From an uncultured Clostridia bacterium (GTDB taxonomy: Bacteria; Bacillota; Clostridia; Christensenellales; Aristaeellaceae), in NCBI GenBank assembly GCA_937874275.1, contig CALNAU010000118.1:1-13017 (forward strand): DNA of 13,017 bases, written 5' to 3'. Below are positions 1 through 4,955 of this stretch, in pieces. Position 1 is the stretch's first letter, and the number at the start of each line of letters is the position of its first letter. A program made the position numbers and the translations under genes. The notes under the pieces were generated by a model. It saw only the letters and a program-made list of their open reading frames with translations. It ran no database searches and was not told the origin of the DNA.

Positions 1-10
1 GCTTGCCCAT
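1..10 (-). CDS. Possible start of a further gene running off the left edge
   Basis: On the minus strand an ATG lies at 10-8, followed by two sense codons (M-G-K) before the window ends. A purine-rich stretch (GGGAGAGGAGGA) sits directly upstream. The nearest AGGAGG is only one base from the ATG, but GGGAG is at a workable seven bases. With three codons nothing can be said about the product. A second minus-strand frame across 80-1 is also open and could instead be coding, so this call is weak. Confidence 0.2.
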
Positions 11-50
11 TCCTCCTCTCCCTGGGCAAAGTTGCGAACTTCAGTGTACT

Positions 51-449
51 CTATCTGATGGTAAAAAGCGATATGTCCAGGGAAAGACGAAAGTCATCAT
101 AAGCATGTTCTTCGTGAATGGGCTTGATGCTGACAATGCTGAAGCTCGCACCATCACCCAGATCAATTGAAATGATGCCCTCAATCATCTCCTGCACCTG
201 TGTCTTGCTGGCTGGCATCCCTTTGAGCGTAGTGTCAATGTCCATGGTGCTGCGTTTGTCTGTGCCGATCATGGCAGCAATCAGAAAGCCACCTTTCAAA
301 ACGAGGTTGCTGCGATATGCGGATGCAGAGATACGCTCCACGAATCGTTCCATCAGGTACGTCTGCATCAAAGTGTTGCTGGGCACGCCAGTTTTCTTTG
401 ATAAATTGCTGACCCAGTCCTTTAGTTGTTTTGCGCTGGTGAAGATCAC
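51..449 (-). pseudogene. AbiEii-type nucleotidyltransferase toxin, truncated after 132 residues
   Basis: The protein matches the N-terminal half of the AbiEii/AbiE toxin family (DUF1814, nucleotidyltransferase fold). The active-site region is present: K52-G53-G54 in LVLKGG, followed by the D70-x-D72 pair in STMDID. Family members are usually about 250-300 residues. Here the frame stops at 51-53 just after FRLSLDIS, so the later metal/catalytic motif and the helical C-terminal part are gone. No other frame restores a recognisable AbiEii continuation in the remaining 50 bases, which argues for deletion or replacement rather than one simple frameshift. The start is GTG at 449-447, overlapping the antitoxin stop (GTGA), with GGAGG eight bases upstream; this coupling is typical of abiEi-abiEii. 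Known: AbiEii is a type IV toxin that uses GTP/NTP and inhibits growth. Inferred: this copy is probably inactive. Confidence 0.75.
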
Positions 450-1039
450 GTTAACACCTCCAAATACTGAAACATGAGCTCTCGGATGCCGAATACATCT
501 GCATAATGGAGCAGCTTAGGCTTATTGATTGCCCCTTGCTTCATGGCTGTTTTCATGGCCATCATCACCAGATCGCGGTCAAGGCGGCTCAGCCCCCTGA
601 TACAGTCACACAGCGTTCTTTCTGTATCGTAGCAGCGCACCATGGGGCCAGAGCGGGTCTTGAGACTGACCACACCCAGTTCAAACCAATCTTTTCTGAC
701 ATAAAAGAACACCATGTTGTCATCCTTCAGCATTGGTGTATTCCAGCCCGACGGAATGGTCATCATCATTTGAAGGGGCACCCTGTCGGACAAATCGTGC
801 AGGAACAGCGCCGTTTCATGAGAAAACACACCACTTGCGCAGCGGTGCTGCGCCACAACCAGTGGATCAGGCAACAAGTCGCTGCTGACATACAATCCCT
901 GAGCTACCCGGCTCAGCATTCCCTGTTGTACCAACCTGCTGAGTTCCCATCGTTTCATTCCCGCTGCTGATGCAGCCCTTGTGGTAACATATCCATGATT
1001 GTTTTTCAGAAGGGTATTAAGAGCATTGCACGCATCCAT
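446..1039 (-). CDS. AbiEi-type antitoxin / transcriptional regulator
   Basis: A 197-residue protein of the AbiEi antitoxin family, the regulator of a type IV toxin-antitoxin and phage-abortive-infection system. Residues about 4-55 form the N-terminal winged helix-turn-helix seen in this family (TTRAASAAGMKRWELSRLVQ, then a wing ending in QGLYV). The C-terminal domain carries the usual FSHETALFLHDLSDRVP block (72-88) and the D-x-ERTL-x-D-x-I block (138-147). Length is normal for the family and no interruption is seen. The start at 1039 has GGAGG nine bases upstream. It overlaps the downstream toxin gene by four bases. Known: AbiEi represses its own operon by binding inverted repeats at the promoter, and such repeats are visible here at 1054-1101. 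It could still act as a regulator although the toxin gene looks broken. Confidence 0.85.
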   Translation of the reverse strand: MDACNALNTLLKNNHGYVTTRAASAAGMKRWELSRLVQQGMLSRVAQGLYVSSDLLPDPLVVAQHRCASGVFSHETALFLHDLSDRVPLQMMMTIPSGWNTPMLKDDNMVFFYVRKDWFELGVVSLKTRSGPMVRCYDTERTLCDCIRGLSRLDRDLVMMAMKTAMKQGAINKPKLLHYADVFGIRELMFQYLEVLT

Positions 1040-1053
1040 ATGACAAAACCTCC

Positions 1054-1101
1054 TGCAACAATTTATCGTAATTATTCTATCCTATACGATAATATGTTGC
1101 A
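1054..1101. promoter_or_regulatory. Inverted-repeat operator of the abiE operon
   Basis: Two 17-base arms, TGCAACAATTTATCGTA (1054-1070) and TACGATAATATGTTGCA (1085-1101), are reverse complements at 15 of 17 positions with a 14-base spacer. Arm starts are 31 bp apart, about three helical turns, so both would lie on the same DNA face. The -35 lies in the distal arm, the -10 in the spacer, and the proximal arm covers the start region. Characterised abiE operons have inverted repeats of about this size bound by AbiEi; assignment of AbiEi as the binder here is inference. Confidence 0.7.
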
Positions 1102-1102
1102 A
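1074..1102 (-). promoter_or_regulatory. abiE promoter
   Basis: On the minus strand TTGCAA (1102-1097) and TAGAAT (1079-1074) are separated by exactly 17 bases, a good sigma-A type promoter. It points at the antitoxin gene, whose start codon is 35 bases beyond the -10. Both elements fall within or beside the inverted-repeat operator, the arrangement expected for autorepression. Confidence 0.7.
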
Positions 1103-1241
1103 GGAGAATTTCAAAACTGAGTGAATTGTTCTGTGCGGTTCACTGAAATTTGAGATCTAGGCACGAAACAAAGTCGCTGATTTCAAACTCCACACTAGCA
1201 CCAAACTACACCAATTCCGACCTTCCGCTTCCCCGATCAAG

Positions 1242-1279
1242 AAAAAAAGCCGATTTCGCCCGAAAACGGCTCTTTTTTC
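1242..1279. terminator. Rho-independent terminator, probably bidirectional
   Basis: The stem is AGCCG/CGGCT, then an A-A mismatch, then TTTCG/CGAAA around a two-base loop (1248-1271). A run of T follows on the plus strand (1273-1278) and a run of A precedes it (1242-1248), giving a T run on the minus strand too. No plus-strand gene ends just before it in the window, so it may insulate the abiE operon from transcription coming across the att site. Confidence 0.65.
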
Positions 1280-1284
1280 TAAGT

Positions 1285-1391
1285 GTTTGCTAAGACGAGT
1301 ATCATGTCTTGCCTTTGAAACCGGTTCAAAATTTCTTTGGGGATTGGGATCGCGGGAAGGTGTTCTTGCTAAGAGTTTGCTAAGAGGACGA
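1285..1391 (+). repeat. Direct repeats TTGCTAAGA, candidate recombinase arm sites
   Basis: TTGCTAAGA occurs at 1287-1295, 1366-1374 and 1377-1385. The outer two copies share the longer GTTTGCTAAGA and are followed by similar bases (CGA / GGACGA). The last two are 11 bp apart, about one helical turn. Direct repeats at this spacing some 140-240 bp inside a tRNA att junction fit arm-type binding sites of a tyrosine integrase. That role is inference; the repeats are directly visible. Confidence 0.45.
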
Positions 1392-1525
1392 TTTGAAACG
1401 GGGTGAAATCAGGCATCACGGGGCAACACCAGAAATCAAACAAACCGCAGATTTCCCTTGTACTGTATGGGATTTGCAGCATCAGGCAACACCCCGTGGA
1501 ACCAGGCGAAATCGGTTCGGAAGAG

Positions 1526-1570
1526 CTCCTAAGCGAAAGGCCGTGCGTTCGAATCGCGCCGGGGACGCCA
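1526..1570 (+). other. 3' half of a tRNA-Arg(CCU) gene: att junction
   Basis: From 1526 the sequence fits the second half of a tRNA: anticodon loop CTCCTAA (1526-1532; T33, anticodon CCT, A37), anticodon-stem 3' arm GCGAA (1533-1537), variable loop AGGCC, T-stem GTGCG/CGCGC around loop TTCGAAT (1543-1559), acceptor arm CGGGGAC, discriminator G and CCA (1568-1570). The five bases before the loop (AAGAG) do not pair with GCGAA, and no D-arm or 5' acceptor (GTCCCCG) is present upstream, so the gene is not functional. Homology begins at the anticodon loop, a usual crossover site for tRNA-targeting tyrosine recombinases. The strong hairpin directly after CCA suggests this half is in its original chromosomal place. 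Confidence 0.75.
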
Positions 1571-1572
1571 GC

Positions 1573-1596
1573 GCCGCAAAGCGTATGCTTTGCGGC
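1573..1596 (+). terminator. Hairpin downstream of the tRNA-Arg 3' end
   Basis: GCCGCAAAGC and GCTTTGCGGC form a perfect 10-bp stem around the loop GTAT, three bases after the tRNA CCA. Only a weak T-rich tail follows. This position and strength fit the native terminator of the tRNA gene before disruption. Confidence 0.65.
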
Positions 1597-1734
1597 TGTT
1601 GTATTCGCCTAATTCCATATACTTCACATCACTCAATAGCGTCCAATTCTACAAACTGCTGGCAGACTTACCGCCATGAACAGGGAATGGTAATAAGTCT
1701 TCGTCTTTGATTATCATTCCTTGACAGATACTTC

Positions 1735-1768
1735 TGACAATTTGTCATGTATAATTGACATTTTGTCA
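1735..1768. promoter_or_regulatory. Two palindromic operators before the HTH gene
   Basis: TGACAATTTGTCA (1735-1747) and TGACATTTTGTCA (1756-1768) are each built as TGACA-N3-TGTCA. Their centres are 21 bp apart, two helical turns. The second contains the -35 of the promoter. Inferred: the HTH protein encoded immediately downstream binds both and represses its own operon. A further TGACA half-site is present at 1722-1726. Confidence 0.6.
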
Positions 1769-1783
1769 TCTATATCATATAAT
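1755..1783 (+). promoter_or_regulatory. Consensus promoter of the HTH/membrane-protein operon
   Basis: TTGACA (1755-1760), a 17-base spacer and TATAAT (1778-1783) match the sigma-A consensus at every position. It is 20 bases upstream of the HTH start codon. Such a strong promoter overlapped by an operator suggests tight repression. Confidence 0.8.
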
Positions 1784-1803
1784 CCGGGTATGGGGAGGGC
1801 TGT

Positions 1804-1998
1804 ATGAGAAATACGCGCATGAAACTCGCCCGCGTGGAGCGGGATTTGAACCAGGAGGAGTTGGCCCGGCTGGTGGGGGTCACGCGGCAGACCATCAGCC
1901 TGATTGAATCGGGCGACTATAACCCAACCCTCAATCTGTGCAAGGCCATTTGCCGCGCCCTGGGACGCACGTTGAACGATTTATTCTGGGAGGAGTAG
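1804..1998 (+). CDS. Small XRE/Cro-type HTH regulator (YozG-like)
   Basis: A 64-residue protein that is almost entirely one Cro/CI-type helix-turn-helix domain. The core is QEELARLVGVTRQTISLIE (residues 17-35), followed by NPTLNLCKAICRALGRTLNDLF, the common C-terminal half of these minimal DNA-binding proteins. It acts in the cytoplasm as a DNA-binding dimer, most likely on the TGACA-N3-TGTCA sites in its own promoter. The start at 1804 is preceded by GGGGAGGG; an in-frame ATG at 1819 is possible, but relatives begin with a similar short basic lead, so 1804 is kept. The stop is four bases before the membrane-protein start. HTH genes of this type are commonly paired with a small membrane protein in Bacillota. 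Confidence 0.85.
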   Translation: MRNTRMKLARVERDLNQEELARLVGVTRQTISLIESGDYNPTLNLCKAICRALGRTLNDLFWEE

Positions 1999-2002
1999 TT
2001 GC

Positions 2003-2464
2003 ATGTTTCATCAACTGAAGGATCAGATAAACTACGACGAACGGCAGATGATGGAGCGGGGTCGCGCCTTCAAGTATGGCTACCTGACCATCCTGGGCTT
2101 CCTATTGCTGCTGTTCGCCATCGACAGCCTGTCGGACAGCCTGTCCATTTCGACCTATACCATGTTCAGCATCCCGTTCTGGGTGTCGGTCGCCGTGCTG
2201 CACGCTCACACCGCGCGCCATGGCGCGTTTGACGGGCTGACCAATGGCAATGCCACGCCGCTGCTGGCAGCTATGATGTTTGGTGCCGGGGTATACATCG
2301 TCGCCTTTGATATCTATAAACTGGTCAGCGGACGGGAAAGCTTCATCCAAAATGGCCTCGTAACAGACCTGACAGGCAGTGTTGTAGCCGGGGTATGCAT
2401 GGTGGTCATCGGCATCACCCATTGGCTATGCAGACGCGCGAACAGGAAAGCAGCGGACGAATAG
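2003..2464 (+). CDS. Small four-helix membrane protein of unknown function
   Basis: A 153-residue protein with a short cytoplasmic-looking lead containing YDERQMMERGRAFKYGY, then four hydrophobic segments at about residues 27-43, 51-70, 84-107 and 125-143, and a basic tail (CRRANRKAADE). No signal peptide or catalytic motif is seen. The DERQ...RG.AFKYG lead recurs in uncharacterised Bacillota membrane proteins encoded beside YozG-like regulators; I do not assign a named family. The start is four bases after the HTH stop, with GGAGGAG overlapping the end of that gene, so the two are translated from one message. The context suggests the HTH protein controls this protein. The function is unknown. 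Confidence 0.75.
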   Translation: MFHQLKDQINYDERQMMERGRAFKYGYLTILGFLLLLFAIDSLSDSLSISTYTMFSIPFWVSVAVLHAHTARHGAFDGLTNGNATPLLAAMMFGAGVYIVAFDIYKLVSGRESFIQNGLVTDLTGSVVAGVCMVVIGITHWLCRRANRKAADE

Positions 2465-2524
2465 CGATACCCGCCACAAGGCCGTGGTATCGAGGCCATG
2501 ATGCGCTATGTAATTGGTGATGCA

Positions 2525-2563
2525 AACATGCCGTCCACCCATCGCAGGGGCAGGCGGCATGTT
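2525..2563. terminator. Hairpin between convergent genes
   Basis: AACATGCCG (2525-2533) and CGGCATGTT (2555-2563) form a perfect 9-bp stem with a 21-base loop that can pair further (ACCC with GGGG). A short T-rich tail (GTTGTTT) follows. It lies between the ends of two convergent genes, so it probably terminates both. The long loop and broken T run make it less typical. Confidence 0.5.
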
Positions 2564-2604
2564 GTTTACGCAGTCAACCGCTACCATTTGACGGAATCAA
2601 TACG

Positions 2605-3315
2605 CTATTTCGCCAATTGCGCCAGGTTGAACGCCACGATTTTGCGGACGAGTTCCTCCGGAATCGGCTTATCCCAGTGCAGGTGCACCGAACCCTTGGT
2701 GCATACGTAGTCCTTCAGGTCGGCCTGTAAGGCGTCAACCGCCGCTGCTCCGGGATACAGACCCAGGTGTTCCTTGGCCGCGGCAAAGTGAATCAGGTTG
2801 CGCCCCTGGCGGAAGGTGGGCATGCCCCAAGCGATGTGCTCCTTGGCCTGCGGGGCCAGGCGGTGGATTAACTGCCGCAGCTCCTGCATGCGGGCTTGCC
2901 TGTCCGCCGGGAAACCGGCGATATAGGCATCAATCGTGGCCTCGGCGTCTTTCCCCGGCTCCTTGGCCGGCAAGGGCACTTTGCCCTTCTTGGCGGCAGG
3001 TTGGGCATTTGTTTCGCCGCCGGGCGCGGAATGCACCCCCTCCCGCGGGCGCAGGGTGACATGCACGATATTCCCCGGCTGCTTGTTGATGGCGGCACGG
3101 ATGTCCTTTCGGATGCCCAGGATATGGCCGGGCGTGCCCATCCGCACCAGCGAGCCATCGTAGGGATGGCCGTCAAAGGTAGCGTGCACGGGCACACGCC
3201 CGCGGCCATACACGGCCTTCACATCAAAGGGAATCTCCACATACGCGCCGTCCAAATCGGGCACCTTCTTGATTGGGGCGTCAAAGGAAATCAGATCCTT
3301 GTTCCACTCACTCAT
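2605..3315 (-). CDS. DUF1905-DUF1801 two-domain protein
   Basis: A 236-residue protein. Residues about 10-93 match DUF1905, a small barrel-like domain (LDGAYVEIPFDV, VPVHATFDGHPYDGSL, LGIRKDIRAAI, GNIVHVTLR). A basic, proline-rich linker (about 94-122) follows. Residues about 125-234 match DUF1801, the YdhG-like/frataxin-like fold (IDAYIAGFP, LRQLIHRLAP, EHIAWGMPTF, NLIHFAA.KEHLGLYPG). DUF1801 proteins have been suggested to act as iron chaperones, but the role is not settled. The frame can be extended to a TTG at 3321. ATG at 3315 is preferred because AGGTGAGG lies seven bases upstream of it and only one base from the TTG. The start overlaps the stop of the cysteine-hydrolase gene by eight bases, implying coupled translation as the last gene of a three-gene operon. 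Confidence 0.85.
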   Translation of the reverse strand: MSEWNKDLISFDAPIKKVPDLDGAYVEIPFDVKAVYGRGRVPVHATFDGHPYDGSLVRMGTPGHILGIRKDIRAAINKQPGNIVHVTLRPREGVHSAPGGETNAQPAAKKGKVPLPAKEPGKDAEATIDAYIAGFPADRQARMQELRQLIHRLAPQAKEHIAWGMPTFRQGRNLIHFAAAKEHLGLYPGAAAVDALQADLKDYVCTKGSVHLHWDKPIPEELVRKIVAFNLAQLAK

Positions 3316-3832
3316 GGTCAATCCTCACCTGACAGGCCTTCATGGCTGTCAGCGACGTTTGATGGCTGTCGGGCGTCACACCCGCGCAGCAGGCCGCGTC
3401 CACAACAATCTTGGTTTCGGGCAGAAACGCCCGTAAAATTAACGCGTTTGAGATGACACAGATATCCGTGCACAGGCCCACCAGCGTGATGCTGCGGATG
3501 GGTACATGCGCGTTCTCCCGTGCCAGCATCTGGCCCAGCGCGGCTGAGCCGAAGACCGGCTTGTCCACCGGTTCCTCCCTGCGCTGCGCCTCCACCAGCG
3601 GATGCAGCTGCCAGCCCCAACTACCGCGGATGCAGTGGGGCACGGGCAGCAGCCTGCCCTCCTGAGTATCCAGATAGTTGTCCTCATGGGTATCCCGTGT
3701 GGTCATCACCCGGCCGTTGAAGTTGCGCATTTTGTCCGCCACGCGCTCCACAATGGCCTGCGCCTCGGGCGTGCCCAAGGCACCGGTGATGAAGTCGTTT
3801 TGCATGTCGACGACAATCAGGATGTCCTGCAT
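3308..3832 (-). CDS. Cysteine hydrolase, isochorismatase/nicotinamidase superfamily
   Basis: A 174-residue protein with the catalytic triad of this superfamily: D9 in ILIVVDMQNDF, K91 in VDKPVFGS, and C125 in GLCTDICV with the preceding cis-peptide region. TTRDTHEDNY (44-53) and PVPHCIRGSWGW (64-74) correspond to the metal-site and lid regions of PncA-like enzymes. D47, H49 and H66 are candidate metal ligands. Family members hydrolyse amides or related bonds such as nicotinamide, N-carbamoyl compounds or isochorismate. Nicotinamide to nicotinate is a plausible reaction here, but sequence alone does not settle the substrate. The frame is open upstream to 4066. MQDILIV at 3832 is chosen because the family begins a few residues before the VVDMQNDF strand. 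It starts four bases after the DUF6054-like stop, and its end overlaps the next gene by eight bases. Confidence 0.85.
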   Translation of the reverse strand: MQDILIVVDMQNDFITGALGTPEAQAIVERVADKMRNFNGRVMTTRDTHEDNYLDTQEGRLLPVPHCIRGSWGWQLHPLVEAQRREEPVDKPVFGSAALGQMLARENAHVPIRSITLVGLCTDICVISNALILRAFLPETKIVVDAACCAGVTPDSHQTSLTAMKACQVRIDHE

Positions 3833-3836
3833 GGCG

Positions 3837-4178
3837 CTACCTTCCTGCATAGCTGTCCACAATCTCGCGCAGCTTGTCCAAAAAGGCGCCTTCGCCCAAG
3901 GTGTTGATTTTGAAAAACACCGCCTGGCTGCCGCCCGAGGTGATGGCCGATACAAAGATTTGACCGCCCTGCCCCACCATGGTGACCGACAGGCTGACCC
4001 GGTTGCTGCCCATCCAGCTGAAGCGCTCGAACACGCGCACCGCCACCTGGACATTTCCGGCTTCAAAGTTGCTCTGGTCCTCCAAACTGGCCGACACGCT
4101 GCCCTTCATGATGCCCTGCTCAACCGCCGTCAGCAGGCCCCGAAAATCGCCCGTAAGTGTCCGCTCGTACTTGGCCAT
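3837..4178 (-). CDS. DUF6054-like small protein
   Basis: A 113-residue protein that I recognise as DUF6054-like, an uncharacterised family of about this length found in Clostridia. Visible hallmarks are the lead MAKYERTLTGDF, the block SVSASLEDQSNFEAG, VRVFERFSWMGSNRVSLSVTMVG, and ITSGGSQAVFFKINTLGEGAFLD. It looks like an alternating beta-strand fold with no membrane segment or signal peptide. ATG at 4178 is preferred over the upstream start at 4208, since AAGGAGG lies seven bases before it and relatives begin with MAKYE. It is the first gene of the operon with the cysteine hydrolase and the DUF1905-DUF1801 gene. The function is unknown. Confidence 0.75.
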   Translation of the reverse strand: MAKYERTLTGDFRGLLTAVEQGIMKGSVSASLEDQSNFEAGNVQVAVRVFERFSWMGSNRVSLSVTMVGQGGQIFVSAITSGGSQAVFFKINTLGEGAFLDKLREIVDSYAGR

Positions 4179-4212
4179 GTGCTTGCCTCCTTGCGCAGAT
4201 ACTGCCATCCAT

Positions 4213-4218
4213 AGTATA
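4213..4218 (-). promoter_or_regulatory. Candidate -10 for the DUF6054 operon
   Basis: TATACT on the minus strand, 35 bases upstream of the start at 4178, is the only good -10 in the divergent intergenic region. The -35 at the expected distance (TAGGAA) is poor, so the promoter is weak, activated or miscalled. Confidence 0.35.
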
Positions 4219-4284
4219 CCATGCGGGCGATTGCCTTCCTATGGGCAGCGCGCTTTCCGCTTCATCGGGTTTCTGCATCCCGCC

Positions 4285-4313
4285 TTGCCTCTGCACGTAA
4301 ATAGGTCTATAAT
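4285..4313 (+). promoter_or_regulatory. pduL promoter
   Basis: TTGCCT (4285-4290) and TATAAT (4308-4313) are spaced by 17 bases. The pduL ATG lies 30 bases beyond the -10, with AAGGAG in between. No operator-like repeat is visible. Confidence 0.7.
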
Positions 4314-4343
4314 AGACAAAGAAAATACGAAGGAGCGAAACGC

Positions 4344-4910
4344 ATGAAATTCTTAGTAGAAACCTCTGCCCGCCATCTGCATGTGACCCAGCAGGACCTG
4401 GAAAAGCTGTTTGGCGCCGGTCACCAGCTGACCCCCAAGAAGGAGCTGTCCCAGCCCGGGCAGTATGCCTCCGAGGAAAAGGTCACCGTGGTTGGCCCCA
4501 AGGGCGAGTTAAAGATGACCATTTTGGGCCCCACCCGCAGTAGCACACAGGTGGAAGTATCCCTGACGGACGCCCGCACGCTGGGCCTCAAAACCCCCGT
4601 ACGCGAGAGCGGCGACATCGCCGGCTCCGCCGCCTGCAAGCTGGTTGGCCCCGCCGGTGAGGTGGAGCTCAAGGAAGGCGTCATCGCCGCCAAGCGCCAC
4701 ATTCACATGCATCCGGATGACGCCGCCCGTTTTGGCGTGCAGGACAAGCAGGTGGTCGGCGTACGCATCAACACCGACGGCCGCTCCCTGGTTTTTGACG
4801 ACACCGTGGTGCGCGTCAACCCCACCTATGCCCTGGCGATGCACATCGACACCGATGAGAGCAATGCCGCCGCCGCCGCCGGCGAGGTATACGGCGAGCT
4901 GGTGAAATAA
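4344..4910 (+). CDS. pduL: Phosphate propanoyltransferase / phosphotransacylase PduL
   Basis: A 188-residue PduL-type phosphotransacylase, which interconverts acyl-CoA plus phosphate with acyl-phosphate plus CoA (propanoyl or acetyl). It has two similar barrel halves. The zinc-binding histidines are recognisable: H11 and H13 in SARHLHVT, H119/H121/H123 in AKRHIHMHPDDA, and H167 in AMHIDTDE. The interdomain substrate loop QPGQYASEEKVT (38-49) and GPTRSSTQVE (62-71) are typical. There is no N-terminal microcompartment-targeting helix; the protein begins directly at the first barrel. No shell or diol-dehydratase genes are nearby, so a cytosolic role in place of Pta, linked to acetate/ATP metabolism, is more likely than propanediol breakdown. 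The start has AAGGAG nine bases upstream. It is monocistronic, with its own promoter and terminator. Confidence 0.9.
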   Translation: MKFLVETSARHLHVTQQDLEKLFGAGHQLTPKKELSQPGQYASEEKVTVVGPKGELKMTILGPTRSSTQVEVSLTDARTLGLKTPVRESGDIAGSAACKLVGPAGEVELKEGVIAAKRHIHMHPDDAARFGVQDKQVVGVRINTDGRSLVFDDTVVRVNPTYALAMHIDTDESNAAAAAGEVYGELVK

Positions 4911-4927
4911 GCCTATCCAGCGCACCC

Positions 4928-4955
4928 AAGGCCGCCCCACCCGGGGCGGTCTTTT
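4928..4955 (+). terminator. pduL terminator
   Basis: CCGCCCC (4932-4938), loop ACCC and GGGGCGG (4943-4949) form a strong GC stem, extendable by the flanking AAGG/TCTT bases, and run into TCTTTT. It lies 18 bases after the pduL stop, a textbook rho-independent terminator. Confidence 0.85.

Larger units (their letters stand above)
1040..1525. other. Gene-free end of the element
   Basis: About 490 bases with no credible coding region. It holds, in order: the abiE operator/promoter, the bidirectional terminator, a near-palindrome TTTGAAACCGGTTCAAA (1314-1330), the TTGCTAAGA repeats, and a partial direct repeat around GGCAACACC (1424-1432 and 1487-1495). Two short open frames at 1393-1710 and 1403-1612 run through the tRNA fragment, have no recognisable motif and are not accepted as genes. 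Confidence 0.6.
1..1532. mobile_element. Terminal part of an integrated element (tRNA-Arg-targeting island), one edge only
   Basis: Seen: this stretch is less GC-rich than the rest of the window, carries an AbiE-type defence/toxin-antitoxin pair, and ends exactly where a 3' half of a tRNA-Arg(CCU) gene begins. No 5' tRNA half lies upstream of the junction. Known: tyrosine-recombinase islands and integrative conjugative elements often insert in tRNA genes. They rebuild the tRNA at one end and leave the displaced original 3' half at the other. Inferred: positions up to the anticodon loop (about 1526-1532) are element DNA and the rest is ancestral chromosome. The integrase and the intact tRNA would lie left of the window. 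No integrase or conjugation gene is visible, so the element type is unknown. Confidence 0.6.

Noticed and set aside
118..970. Plus-strand open frames opposite the AbiE genes
   Set aside because: They are shadows of genes whose family motifs are on the minus strand.
1487..1537. Complete tRNA gene including a D-arm before the CCU loop
   Set aside because: The GGTTCGGAAGAGC stretch looks faintly like a D-loop, but the anticodon stem cannot pair and no matching 5' acceptor arm is present.
1393..1710. Two short open frames crossing the att junction
   Set aside because: They run through the tRNA half and the following hairpin, have no ribosome-binding site and no protein-like composition.
2896..4214. 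Several plus-strand open frames of 100-190 codons
   Set aside because: They lie opposite the DUF1905-DUF1801, hydrolase and DUF6054-like genes, lack ribosome-binding sites and resemble no family.
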